A stretch of DNA of 64,000 nucleotides from Dichotomocladium elegans (taxonomy: Eukaryota; Mucoromycota; Mucoromycetes; Mucorales; Lichtheimiaceae): NCBI GenBank assembly GCA_025716815.1, contig JAIXMN010000001.1:1054001-1118000 (forward strand), read 5' to 3'. Below the pieces are notes generated by a model. The model saw nothing but the letters and a program-made list of their open reading frames with translations, did not search any database and was not told where the DNA came from. Of the stretch, positions 1 to 11,143 are shown piece by piece (within the stretch, counting starts at the first letter, position 1; each line of letters starts with the position of its first letter). Position numbers and translations under genes: made by a program.

Positions 1-1690
1 GATCGAATGATGTGACTTTCAGATTGCTGACTGATGTTGCAGGTAATTGTTATCTCCTGCTATCATGCATCCTTACTATCTTCTTTCCCGGAATCACCAA
101 GAACGACCATGGGCGATCGAGTTACGACCTTTAAAGTGTTTGTATCAGAATAGAACTTTGTAGAAGGTGAGCTATGTTTATGCTATACAACACACTACGA
201 ACCCTGTATTGAACAGCTCCAATTACCCATATGGTATCTTGAGTTCTGGCGTGTGTTATTTTTGTGGCACCGTCGTAAATTGTGTACCTGATTGTACTTA
301 CTGGCAAACGAAGATATGCAGAAAAGGAAAGGCCTATTTTTCAAATTTTAAGATTTCCACTGAAACAGAAGGATTTTGTAATCATGGTTGTGGGTGAGAG
401 TACACATTAATGACTCTATAAGCGAAGGATAACTGTGATCTCTGTGACTACTGCATCCAAAGGAGAGGCGGTTTGATACTAACCATATCGGGTGACTGCT
501 GGCACTGGTTAATAAATACATGCATATGCATGTCATTGCCAGTAATAAGATCATATACTAGCGAGCCCTCCCATTGCCCGCCGCTTATCTTATCGGCGCA
601 AAATGCTAGCTATTTCTCAACAAGTTGGATTAAATTTACCGCTATTGTCTTAACGTATCTTCTTGCTCGTTGACAGTGGTTAATTGTGATATAGACTTCT
701 TGGCTTCTTCAAGTAGCAAGTTAGATTCATTTTGTTCCGATGAGCTGAAAGTGCTTACTGCTGCTGCAATTCATCTAGGGGCAACTCTCTTTGTAGCTGA
801 TCTCTATGCAAGGAGCATGATCTCAAAAAGATAGGCGGCTCTGTTTGGAATTTCTCGAAGGACGGTTCTTTTAAATGCGCATTTTTAATCGCAAGAGTGG
901 CCCTGACAGATGTCTCTGTTCTTACATATAATAGATTAGTTTCTCTAGAATTCCATTATCGCCTTCTGGTTCAAGATGTGCACGCTTGCATCGATTCATT
1001 TAATGACGTTTTTTCTGCTTACCGACCGTCAATTATAACGTCCACCAAAGAGAGCTACCCAAAACATGGAACTCTGCCCTACCACCTTAGTTGAGTTACA
1101 AAGTCAGATTCATGCGCCTTTGCTTCTGTTCTCGATAGAGTAAAGAATGAAAAGAGACGCTAAATTACTAGAAAGAAGTATCTATACTGTAATTAGATCT
1201 CCCTTAATCGATAAGCAAAGATCTCTTAATCATACCGCATTTCCCAAAATCAGTCGCATGCTACCCAGTTCAGAAGCTGTCGGATGACATCGATAGAAGT
1301 CGCTTTTGTCAAGAAATCTTTGCGCAAGCAACTAATCAGATGTCGCATACAAGAAAATAAAATATCGCTTGAAAAGCTCGGTAAAGTCTTATCAACAGAT
1401 CAACTGTTGTGAATGTTGTGTTCAGAAAAGATAGGGAATTGTCGAGAAAAGAGAGCAATCCTCCTCTATCGCCACTTCATCAAGGCCAAGATGTGACGAT
1501 TATTCAAATCTTTTAGTCACCCTTAGTCCAGATCTGTTAAAAAGTACAAAGCCGATAGTAGAGCATGCTCGTTCTTGTTTTATCTCTAGCATACGCACAT
1601 CTTACATATGAACTGGAGCAAACAGTTGAATCAAAAGACTTATATCACGAAGAAATTAAACGTATGCGATCGACAGTCGTACCCTGCTTT
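1..1690. other. Gene-free left flank
   Basis: This stretch is AT-rich and holds only short ORFs (at most 76 codons) with no recognisable domain, no good splice-linked exons and no codon bias. I see no RNA gene. It probably consists of decayed intergenic or repeat-derived DNA. Confidence 0.5.
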
Positions 1691-1699
1691 CTATATATA

Positions 1700-2092
1700 C
1701 TGAACAGTTGAGAAATCTGCTTTTTTGTTGAACTCCAGCTTGACCCTCTCTTCCATGTCTTCATCCGATATGATCGATACCATACTGATTTGTTTTATTG
1801 TAACCTAACATCAATTCTCCGTTGAAAAATGACCAGTCGTATCCGTATTTCATTAGGAGTCCTTGAACACTCTTTCACTTATTCTTTCTGTTGTTGCCAT
1901 TCTCTCGCCTGGTGCTCTGGCTGTTGCCACAATGCCACTTGGTGTGCTAGCATCTCTGTCTTCAGTTGACTAATGAATGCCAATCCATCGGTGCGATATA
2001 ACGCAATTTATGGCATTTTTTTTGTATTTTGTACGTCATTATTTTTCTCTCCTGTACCAAATTTTATTTTGGGAAAATAAAGTATTATTTTT
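1700..2092 (+). repeat. LTR-like dispersed repeat, copy A
   Basis: The segment resembles 57,030-57,512 along most of its length. Shared blocks include a TATA-like sequence followed by GAGAAATCT, then GACCCTCTCTTCCATG, then TTGACTAA, an AATCCAT block, a T-rich block around GTATTTTGTACGTCATTATTTT, and a final AATAAAGTA. A TATA box near the start and AATAAA near the end suggest a solo LTR of a retroelement, but no internal region or target-site duplication was identified. It ends about ten bases before the start codon of the next gene, so it may supply that gene's promoter. Confidence 0.5.
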
Positions 2093-2102
2093 AATCGCGA
2101 CC

Positions 2103-2914
2103 ATGCTACTGTCCAGAACACGATGCTGCGTACGTCCCACGTCTTTGCATGTCCAGCAATATAGCACAAGCAAGCAACTTCCCAAAAATGCAGCAGGAGC
2201 ATTTACCTCCAACAAACACATTGCGCAAACTGTTAATGCTGGTGATGCAACATTAAACAAGACCCTCGTTTACATCGGTATAATCTCGTTTAGTTTGAAC
2301 TACACGTTTGATGCATGACAGTCGAAAGGCGATACTAAAAAAGATGAACGGTAATTGGACAAACAAAGGGCCGTTTGCCGAGACGATGCAACGATATAAA
2401 ATGGTAGCCTCGCTGTTTGGAGCGTGTGGTCTATGTGCAGTTCCTGCCCTTTTAAGTACAGGACAAGCGCCAGCACTAAGTGTTCTATTTGGTAACAAGA
2501 ATTGAAGATATAGTAAGAGAAAAAACAGCATATGAAATACTAAACAACTGTAACGTACTAGCGGGAGCGTCTGCAGTGGCACCTGCCGTATTTATTCATT
2601 GGTATACGCGCGATTTGGTGACACGACTGATGGTCTACGACGATGTCAAGACTGTGGAACGACAAAGACGTCGGCCACGCGAGATTACCGGTGGCAAGTG
2701 GATCGGCATCGAGACCTGCTCGGCCTTGGGGCGACCACGAGAAGATACCATGTGGTTATCTGACCTTCGACCTATGGCAGTTTCAAATAATAGCGCCAAA
2801 ACAGTGAATTGGAGGTTCAAAAACCGTCGATTTGCACTTGAACGTGCGGTTGTTGAGGCTGATCCGTTCCTACTTGGATTAGACAAGGTTGTCCAGAACA
2901 ATAATAAATTGTAA
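2103..2914 (+). CDS. TMEM70-like mitochondrial inner-membrane protein (probable)
   Basis: This is a small membrane protein resembling the TMEM70/TMEM186/TMEM223 group, whose animal members help assemble mitochondrial respiratory-chain complexes. The first exon begins with a basic, hydroxylated, presequence-like stretch (MLLSRTRCCVRPTSLHVQ). A later exon carries a first hydrophobic hairpin helix after the motif GPFAETMQRYK. The last exon (2562-2914) carries a second helix and then HWYTRDLVTRL, matching the family pattern of two helices followed by a basic HxxTxxYVxRL-like motif. The junction from the middle exon (ending 2491) to 2562 is a clean GT..AG intron in phase. The junction between exon 1 (ending near 2277) and the exon around 2344-2491 has no canonical in-frame solution. 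Family assignment rests on motif memory and not a search; a diverged or mis-spliced copy is possible. Confidence 0.55.
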
Positions 2915-3867
2915 ACGATAAAATAGTGAAAGGGATGCTATGTAGGTACAACGATTATGTGTTGCCATGTTAAGGGACAATGGCGTTAGCTATCCGAAGA
3001 GTCCATTTCAAGCCGTGTAAAAGGTTTCATGATTAAGAGTTGATGATCTCTGAACTAACCTGGACGCTGTCCCGTATGGAAAAGGAAGACAAGCATCATA
3101 AACGTAACATCGTTTGATGGCCCAAGATTCTTGCGCTGAAAGGCACTGGAAGAAGCAACAATGTCTTGGCCGTGAACGTGCCGGTTCATGCTGTCGACTT
3201 CTTAGTTGTGCTTAAGGCGTTTTACGTCGGCTGTACATTCTGTATCATCGAATCTATTGTAAGCTGGAAACGGGCGACCCAATCTCTAGAGTTGTGAAGA
3301 ACAAGAGATTTCTTTCCTAACATATATATGTACTGTTTCATGTATATGGAATTGAGATACTGGCGAACCTGCTGAAGAGAATCAAGAACAAGCCGTCAAT
3401 CTTCATCGCCGCTCGATAGATCCATTTCGATGCATTTAAATGTGTCCATATATGAATTGTAAACCTATCCACGCTATATCAATGACATTCTTTATCCTGG
3501 TTCTGTGCATCGTCTTTGCTGATACACACGTTAACGAATCCCGTTGTACACTAGAAGATCTAAAACACTCTCGTCTTATCGTAATATGGCCACACTGTGT
3601 CCACCGTGATTTTGGTGGTCTAGTCCGTCCGCCGTGTCTCCGGCTCACAAAAAAAAATTCTGATTGGATAGCGACATTAGCTCGACTGGATAGTGACATT
3701 ACTTTTTTGGGCAATGTTGTATTTCGCCCTACAGAAAATCCCATCTCCCAACTCCACTCAAAAATAATGCTTGATAATTTCATGCAGTCAACCTAACCCC
3801 AGCTGCGCCAGTTTTTATTTCCCTTTCTCTCTCTTTTTCCCTCATTCTAATTTTCCATTCAATCATC
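2915..3867. other. Intergenic region, promoter of the cold-shock gene
   Basis: No supported gene. A 118-codon ORF at 3440-3796 has a hydrophobic start but no family resemblance and overlaps an equally long antisense ORF, so it is treated as chance. The last 90 bases before 3868 are a C/T-rich tract typical of a fungal core promoter or leader. Confidence 0.55.
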
Positions 3868-4938
3868 ATGGAATCACCGCCTCGGAAAACTGGTCGCGTG
3901 AAGTTCTTCAATTCAACCAAGGGATACGGCTTTATCATTCCGCACGATCAGGAAGGCCAGCCGAATATTGAAGGTGAATTATATTCTTGTTTTTTGTCAA
4001 AGCAAGAATAAGCACACAGTCTCTCTCTCACACAAAAAGACCTCTCTGTCGTTAAATTCTCCCACCCTTACTCTCTGTCTACCACCGACCCAAACCACAA
4101 ACGCGCATTTTTCAGAAGTATTTGTTCATCATACAGCTATTCATAATGCGGGTGGATTCAAGAGCTTAAGCGAAGTAAGGAAACAAGGGGTGCTCCGTGC
4201 GTCTATCAATATCATTTTTTTTAAAAAAAGGTTTTGATATACTTATAGGGCGAAGAGGTAATTTACAACAGAGAGAACAAAAGAGGAGCAAGGGGTGTTT
4301 CTTTTCGCCTACCGTCCCCCAACACACATCCATCTTGTATTGGCGGGAAACTCATGTGACACATTCTCTTTTTTCTCTCCTTTCCTTTTCATTCGCCTAC
4401 AAACCTGAAGGTCGAGTACGATCTTGTACAAGGACCAAAGGGTATGCAGGCTGCCAATGTTACAGGTCCCGGTGGAGCACCTGTTCGTGGCAATCCCACC
4501 GTGAATTACGCGCGAAACAAGTATGTAGAATAGTCATGAAAGTCATATCGACCCTTTTTCTCAACTTTTTTTTTTATCGCGCATCTACATGCAAGTTTTG
4601 AGATCCGGTACAATGGTAACCTTTACTAAACCGATGCTAAGTAATGATGCTGAGCGATAGATACACTCAACCTCATTACCACCCTAGGTTATCCTTCAGC
4701 AACCGGTGATCAGCAACAGCAACAACAGCAACACCAACCACTGCCCCAGCAACAATACGGTTATCCACCCTCTGCTGGACCCGCTCCGATGGCACCTTAT
4801 ATCTTCCCGCAATATTATTATCACCCTTATCCGCCCTCTCCCTCCATGATGATGCCAGCCTATTTTGTCCCACCCAATGCCTCCAACCATCAGCAAGGCC
4901 CATCACAAGACGGTGCCAGCAACAGCAGTGAAATGTGA
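3868..4938 (+). CDS. Cold-shock-domain (Y-box-like) RNA-binding protein
   Basis: This is a nucleic-acid-binding protein with an N-terminal cold-shock domain and a Gln/Pro/Tyr-rich tail. It is likely a cytoplasmic RNA chaperone or translation regulator. Six exons join in perfect phase to 184 codons plus stop: 3868-3973, 4116-4174, 4249-4257, 4411-4520, 4596-4615 and 4688-4938. The domain spans about residues 5-78 and shows RNP1-like KGYGFI (about 20-25) and RNP2-like VFVHH (about 37-41), followed by GPKGMQAANVTGP. The tail from about residue 101 is low complexity (poly-Gln, then PPYS-type residues). Exon 3 is only nine bases and encodes Gly-Glu-Glu, completing the conserved GEEVEYDL strand; exon 5 is 20 bases. 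The start is the only ATG in the right place before the domain. The stop lies 25 bases from the stop of the convergent gene downstream. Confidence 0.9.
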
Positions 4939-4963
4939 AAATGAAAAAAACTAGAGAGAATAA

Positions 4964-5738
4964 TCAGTCTTGTTTCGGAGAAACAGCACCATCAGCATCG
5001 GCGTTGGTTGGAGCTGCAGGAAATAGATTGGATGTGGTGTAGATGTCGACGGGAAGAGGCGGCGGAAAATATGGCTGTAATGTTTCTTTGCGTTTCTTTT
5101 CATATATTATAATATATTACATATTACACTCGCACCAAGACTCTTTCTTCTCTTTCTTGTTCAGAGCTATCACATACCTGGAACAAGTTAAATCCTGAAG
5201 ACGTACTGGCCATGACTGCCTTTTCCATGTCGTCTACACTGGCGGCCACTTTATTGTATGTCTCCTTGACAGTGTGTACAATAGCTTCGATCTGATCAAT
5301 CTTGTCAAATGTTGCTTCAAGTGCCTCTGTTTTTTCGCGCAGTTGGACCATCAGGTCTTTGACATGCAAGCGCTCGGTTTCTGACTATAGATCATACATA
5401 TATATATATATGTACGTGTGAAAGGAAACGTGTCAGTGACGATATCAAGTTTTCCCTTTTTCCGAAAGGATTAGGATAGATCTCGTTCATGTTGTGTAGG
5501 TGATGTGGCTTACTCACCTTGATGTTCAAATTGGCTGTGTCGGCAATGCGTTTTGAACTGTCCAAAATTTGTTCAACCCATTCCTTTTGCTTATGGAGCA
5601 AGATAAAAAGTCTGGTTACATTATGCACATGCCACATCATTTCCGGTCTCACGGCCCAAATAGTATATATACGGATTCCATTTTAACTCTGTTGATGTCA
5701 AGCCGGGCTGCTAGTTCACGGGCGACATTATCGACCAT
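4964..5738 (-). CDS. BLOC-1 subunit 4 (cappuccino)-like protein
   Basis: This small coiled-coil protein is a likely subunit of the BLOC-1 endosomal sorting complex (BLOC1S4/cappuccino; Cnl1 in yeast). Four exons on the complement (5673-5738, 5518-5589, 5178-5384, 4964-5074) join in phase to 151 codons plus stop. The diagnostic stretch is in exon 3: FDKIDQIEAIVHTV followed by VDDMEKAV, which resembles the YRKIDRLEAFVRMV...MEEQV core of cappuccino. The whole protein is predicted to be helical with heptad spacing until about residue 110; the last exon gives a Pro-rich tail. Every intron starts GTGAGT, GTATGT or similar and each exon is a multiple of three. The gene converges on the cold-shock gene. 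The family assignment comes from motif recollection; another small coiled-coil trafficking subunit cannot be excluded. Confidence 0.65.
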
Positions 5739-6512
5739 GTTTCCCAAAATCGAGAGAGAGAGAGAAAAAGAAGGACGAATTGCGTGAAAGTGAACTTTAT
5801 TTACAGAAACACACAAATCAAAATTACACCAGCTTTCCTGGTCCTTTTTCCTTCAACATTTTATGTTGGACAGTTTGATTTCTTTACGTCGATGGGCATT
5901 TCTGCCGCTGAGTCCATGCCCTACGTTGTTGATGGAGGAATACACTTTGTTGAATGCGTTTGCTTTCACATAACATACATGCATAGTCTATCTTTGGCAA
6001 AGGCGGACTGGGCTTGTTTCTGTGCGAAAGGATATTTACACACCGTGTGCAAGATCAGAACTTCAAAGCTGATATCTCAGACGCTTTGAAGTGCATCAGC
6101 CGCAGCAACACAACTAGGAGTACATGATCGTTCAAATCAATAATGAGGATATCTAATGAAAGGAATCAGAAGAGGTTGTCCATGTCTTCGCAATGAAGAG
6201 AATATAGTGTTAATTGAGACGCACTAACACGATCTCAACCACTATCCAAAGAAGCTTGTAGAAAGGCTGCTTCCAATATGAATGACTTGGTGAATCCAAA
6301 AAAAAAACGAGCGTCTTGACTGACATTAACTTTAGGAGGAAATGCTTGGGTACATTACTAGCTAGTTGCACATCTGGATAGGCTTTTGGGTTGTATCGGT
6401 CAGTCAGTAAGAGGTGAGTAAGAAGGATTGTTCTTTCTGCTGTCTAGTGAAATCTCCTCATTTACTGATACGACCATTTGATACAGTATAATTTTATACA
6501 TCAGACTTTGTT
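5739..6512. other. Intergenic region
   Basis: No gene is supported. It contains the upstream region of the BLOC1S4-like gene, including a GA-rich tract at 5751-5775, and the downstream region of the zinc-finger gene. The 101-codon ORF at 5784-6089 has no recognisable motif. Confidence 0.5.
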
Positions 6513-7118
6513 TCATTTAGAATTTATAGCATTTGCTATAGAAGATAAGTCAGCCGGTGCAGAGATATGTTGACTCAGAGAAGACGATATGAAGCTGACA
6601 GCATTGGCAGAATCGACCATCACCTTTTGCTCATGTGATCTGGTATGTTTCCGTAGGGACCGGGAATGGAAGTAGGCTTTGGAACAGCCGGGGATCTTGC
6701 AGTGATACGGTCGAATATTGGAATGGGTCTTGATATGTGTCTTAAGCGAGTCAGGTCTAGAGAAACGCTTGATACAGCCGGGAACGGTGCAAGCAAAAGG
6801 CCGTTCTCCTGTATGAGTACGCATGTGGTTGTACATCTTGTGTCGCTTTGTAAACGGTTTCTTGTGTCGCGGACAACCTTCCCAAAAACATATATAGGCA
6901 GCTTTACCGCTTCCGACATGGTCATCCCGGATATGAAGGATCAGTTGATCGAGGGTAGTATAGCTCAGCGAACATTTGAGCCACCGACATCGGTTGAGAT
7001 GGGGTGTGTGTAGTGGAGAGACGTCGTGGACGACTGATGTGGGAGGCGGTGGTCCATCGTCGCTTAGCAGTGACTGAGACGGAGACGTGTAGTACACCAT
7101 GGTATCATGCCTCGTCAT
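6513..7118 (-). CDS. C2H2 zinc-finger protein, GLI/ZIC-like
   Basis: This is a nuclear DNA-binding protein, probably a transcription factor, of 201 residues in one exon. Four tandem fingers fill about residues 43-165. The first is of the long CxxxxC type (CRWLKC...HIRDDH), the second is long with a basic insert (CFWEGC...HMRTH), and the third and fourth are CxxxxC-x12-H-xxx-H fingers joined by THTGERPFAC and NIRPYHC linkers. Four-residue spacing between cysteines and the CRW opening are typical of GLI/ZIC/GLIS-type fingers. The N-terminus is Ser/Pro-rich and the C-terminus is a short Ser-rich tail without a known domain. The start chosen is the first ATG of the open frame; an upstream non-coding exon is possible. 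The targets are unknown. Confidence 0.85.
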   Translation of the reverse strand: MTRHDTMVYYTSPSQSLLSDDGPPPPTSVVHDVSPLHTPHLNRCRWLKCSLSYTTLDQLILHIRDDHVGSGKAAYICFWEGCPRHKKPFTKRHKMYNHMRTHTGERPFACTVPGCIKRFSRPDSLKTHIKTHSNIRPYHCKIPGCSKAYFHSRSLRKHTRSHEQKVMVDSANAVSFISSSLSQHISAPADLSSIANAINSK

Positions 7119-8336
7119 GTTTCTCTCAGGTGGCGTGTATTTGCAAGGAAAGACAGTATTAGTCCAAAATGTGTCCCCAAGTGTTGAGGTATCCTGTGAT
7201 CAGATCACGATTATTATTATCATCGTCATCACATCAGTCCATCAGTAACGATCAAGGGTCACTGCGCATACCGAATAATAAATTATTTCTTCCTCCAGCC
7301 TGTTTCCGGTACAGGCGGGTGGTGGCATCACGTTAACACTACTATAGGCGATCGACTCGTATCCCATCGGCGAAAGATCTGTATTGATTATATTAGCGAG
7401 AAATACAGCAATAAAAATGTTTTTTTATCCGCATAATTACCGGAAGAAAAAAGATAATCGGAGGACAGCGTTGGAAAGCCCATTGCTAATGTCAGAAAAC
7501 TATGGTTTTCTGTATAGTATGGTGATCCTGCTGCTCTAATCTCTGGGTTTATTTTCTTGGAATAGTGGCGATTCATTATAGTGTTTTACGAAAAAGCTGT
7601 CGGGGGAGGGGGAGGGAGAGAAAGAAATGAAAAGATAAAAGGAACCTCTTTATACTCCAGTTGCAGCGGTGGGGTGGATCTACCATGCGTCTGTGCAATA
7701 TTCTTATTTGGGCAACAAAGACCTTGTAACTCAGCAAACGAATAGCTTTCTGCTCATCCCGATGCAAAAGAGAATATGACAAGTCTGGATTCATGTATTC
7801 TTCCGCGTGGGTAAACGTATCTGCTCGATTTGGTTATTCCGAACAGTCCGCTCCTTGCACGCCCCACGTAATACAGCCCCTCCATCCGTCCCGTCCGAGC
7901 CGATTGTACAAGAACCGACGAACCCCGTCACCACTCAGTATCAGAATTGAGAAGCCTATTTGCCCAGCTGATACATTAATATAATCAGTAGATTAGAAAA
8001 AAATAACTCTGTGTTGTTCTTTTCTTTAGAAGCTATGTATAAATAACTTTCCTCATTTACTATGTAAAAAAAACAGTTGACTATATGCGGTGAGAAAGCC
8101 ATGAAACGCAAACAACGAACTGAGAAGAGATGCCTTACACGTTTGTGGTGATGGCCGGGGGGGCAAAACAACAAAGTAGCGGGGTTGTACTGAGGATGAT
8201 CAGCTGAAAGATTCTTTGTTTGAAAGCTCACAAGATGATGTTTTGGGTTTCCGGTCTGTGATACTATGTAACACAGTTGTTCCTTTTCTCTTCCCCTGTT
8301 GCTCAATAACTCGATAAATGTTTTTGTAATCCTTTT
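7119..8336. other. Intergenic region
   Basis: The first part is the presumed promoter of the zinc-finger gene. ORFs of 60-116 codons here (for example 7956-8306 on the complement) show no domain, overlap each other on both strands and are regarded as chance. Short A/G-rich and C/T-rich runs are present near 7605-7640. Confidence 0.5.
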
Positions 8337-9587
8337 TTAAAGAGCAGAAGCGCCTGTGATAATGTCAACTACAGGAAATAATGTCTAGAAGTGAATAATT
8401 GAGGCCATATGACAATGGAGTAATGTGACGCTTACTCACTTCGTTGGGATGGTTCGTTGGCGACCACGATTGAAGATCATTGTGAGTTTGTTGATCATAT
8501 CATCGGCGTTGTTGACAGCGTTCTCTACGGCTACTCGCTTAGCGCACATCTCCGATGCATGGCCCTCCACCAAGCGGCAAGAGAATGAGTTGGCAAGAGT
8601 AAATTCCTGAAGATTGGGCAAGGCTTCATCCTCGGTCTCGTAGATAGCGAAGTTAGGTACAAATACATGTCAGCGTCCCATACTATGTCTTTCATGAATA
8701 TCTATCCCTTGAATATAAAACTTACATGAGGACTTGAAGGCGTCCTCAGCGAAAGCAGAGATGGAGTTGGTTTCATAGACAATGATCAACTTGAACTCGT
8801 TGCAGTTGACCTTGGCAGTGTCAAACTCAACCCTGCCGGTCTTGATCAGATCGGCAATCGAAGATACCTCAGCAAAGGAGGGGACCTCCTTTCCCATTTG
8901 ATTGAAGGAGAGAACGATGCTTTGCTTAGCAAACCGGGTAACGTGAGCCTTAAGCTTATCACCAATATAAAACCACCAGAGGGCTTCGGGCGATTCTTCA
9001 AGTGCACCGCGGGGTGGCCTTCAAGACATTGAGGTAGATACCACCACACATACTATGGTCAGATGACACAATAATATCGGTCTGAGCGCTCTCGAATAAA
9101 GCCAATCTGCTTCATCATAACCCCCATCGTTTCTTGTACACATGTGTGCGTGCATGTGCGCTCGAAACCCACCGTTTGAGGCGGCACTAAAAGTATGAGC
9201 ATACCTCCATAACGCGCTGATCCCTTTTGACTTTGGCCGAAACAACCATTTTCATGGACTTGGTAATCTTCTCGATGTTCGAGACGGACCTCAGATGAAG
9301 TTGTCCTATGAATAAAAGAAAATGGCGTCAACATTTGTTTCGTATTGTTCATTCGTGAAATTTTGCGAGCTGATAATTTACTTTCTTTCAAGGTAATGTT
9401 ACGGGCCTGAATATCAGTGCTGCCACGTCAAGTTAAGACGAGTAGAGTAGCAATATCCGATTGAGGCAGAGGACAAAAGTAGTTTCAACTGTGGAAAAAA
9501 GTGACAACGCTTTCTTTACGTCGCAATCACGCACTTCAAAAGACTACTGACGGGGCAAACAGAAATGCGCGATGTGTTGGGTAGCAT
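8337..9587 (-). pseudogene. Decayed mitochondrial ATP synthase gamma subunit gene
   Basis: The sequence is clearly derived from the F1 gamma subunit (ATP3 family), the rotating shaft of mitochondrial ATP synthase. The N-terminal mature segment is readable across an intron (ARNITLKE, then SVSNIEKITKSMKMVVSAKV at 9199-9292). The block DHSMCGGIYLNVLKAT matches the conserved SSDRGLCGG region. The C-terminal blocks LPNLQEFTLANS...EGHASEMCAKR and NADDMINKLTMIFNRGRQ (about 8440-8640) and a terminal VVDIITGASAL (8337-8370) are all present. Defects: a one-base frameshift near 9009 gives a stop right after KATPRCT, about 25 residues after QRVME are missing or unreadable, and a stop precedes the last exon junction. 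Introns remain, so this is a duplicated gene and not a retrocopy. A functional copy presumably exists elsewhere. Sequencing error could explain one defect but hardly all three. Confidence 0.8.
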
Positions 9588-11143
9588 ATTGAACTCAAAG
9601 AGAGAGATAGAGAGAGAAAAGACAGGGCAGGAAGTTGAATGGTGCACGAATTTTATAGAGCCCTTAATACGCTCAAGACGTCCGATTTTGCCCGCCTTTC
9701 CTTTTGTTCGCTCACCTAGCGCTTAGCAGGTTCCTATATTAAACAAATTTTATTCATCTTCCGGAGACATATATAGAGGACACCAACAAAAATACTTCAA
9801 GAACATTTCACGGCAGATATTATACATCGGGAGACAAGCTCAGGAACAAATACATTGAGGAGGATATTTATGGCTATCAGGTCCTGTAACTTGATTAAAG
9901 CGCCTTAGTATATGACAAATTGAGTAAAGTCCGATGGGAATCATGGGGAGAAACTAACTACAACAGCTTTTATACGCTAACACAAAAAGTTCATGCATAA
10001 TATCCAGATGCCTTCTTCATGATAACGTGCATCTAGCAAGCATTTGCACCTATTGTTCTACAGCTAGTGCTGCTGATGTTCAAGCATTCGATTCAGCCGA
10101 TCATATGGCGGGGTGACAGGTCGAACTTCACCCCTTTTGGTGCGCTTCACTCCATTGAGTATGATTTATCGAAATGGCACAGATAACTAACCAGATGGTC
10201 TGATGGGGTTACACCTTTGAAGGACGAGGGTCTCTTTTTGCATTGGTTAGCTAGTGAGCTGAAATCATTTATCGCTAAGGATGTCTTGAATACATAGAAC
10301 TACGGCCCATTGATCAGCAGGGTGCGTATCGGGACATGCTTTTGGTATCAAACGGGAAGGCAAGTTAGCGGTTTATGAAAGATGGGTTTGCAACTAGGTT
10401 CACTCAATGCGCCTAATATTTTTTTTTTTGCATTAGGAACCATCGCGGCTTTTGTATGGTTATATTGACTGCGTGTTTCCTTATTTAATCAATTTCAACC
10501 CATCAGTGAGAAGCCCTTTTACGAAGTGATGTGTTGAATTAAGAATGCTGACTTTTCAGCAATTTAAATATGTTTAAATATGTAAGTACTTCCTTGCCAG
10601 GTCCTCTCACTATATTGCAGCGGTTTGACAAGATCAAGCGCCGGAGCAGTGAGTACTCTATGTTTTTGTCGCTGTAAAGTTAAGAAATAAAATAAAATGG
10701 ACTTGTGAACGGAGACAGGTGGATAAAACTTGATACTGATTGTCCTGTAATAAAAGGACGATAGGTCCAAAGTTGGGTATCTTATCTTGTAGCGGGAAAT
10801 AACAGCAACGCTTCGCTCCTCTTGATATTAACGACTTTTGCTCCAAGCGAGTGGAGCTTGTATATCCGCCAACCTGAATTTATCCATTAATATAAAGAGA
10901 CAGGAAACAATGGTGCAAACTACATGAGCTAAGTGTCCTTTATCTTGTTATAGAAAATCATGGCTGAAGAAAGAGATGAAGAGGAGATGGAAGGGTAAGG
11001 AGGCTAAAAATAGAGAGACAGAGAGAGAGAAGAATAGTGATAATTTATGATGTTAAAAAAAAAGTAAGGGAGTTGAGCGTGTGAATGTGAGAGAGAAAAG
11101 AGAAGGAGTTTAGGGTGACCGATATGCAGGAAGACAATATTGT
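9588..11143. other. Intergenic region
   Basis: No supported gene. A GA-rich tract lies just upstream of the ATP synthase gamma relic (9598-9625) and another at 10,960-11,105 downstream of the perilipin-like gene. ORFs near 10,564-10,846 on the complement are hydrophobic but unrecognised. Confidence 0.5.

Noticed and set aside
3440..3796. 118-codon ORF with a hydrophobic N-terminus resembling a signal peptide
   Set aside because: An antisense ORF of the same length covers it, no domain is visible, and it occupies the expected promoter of the cold-shock gene.
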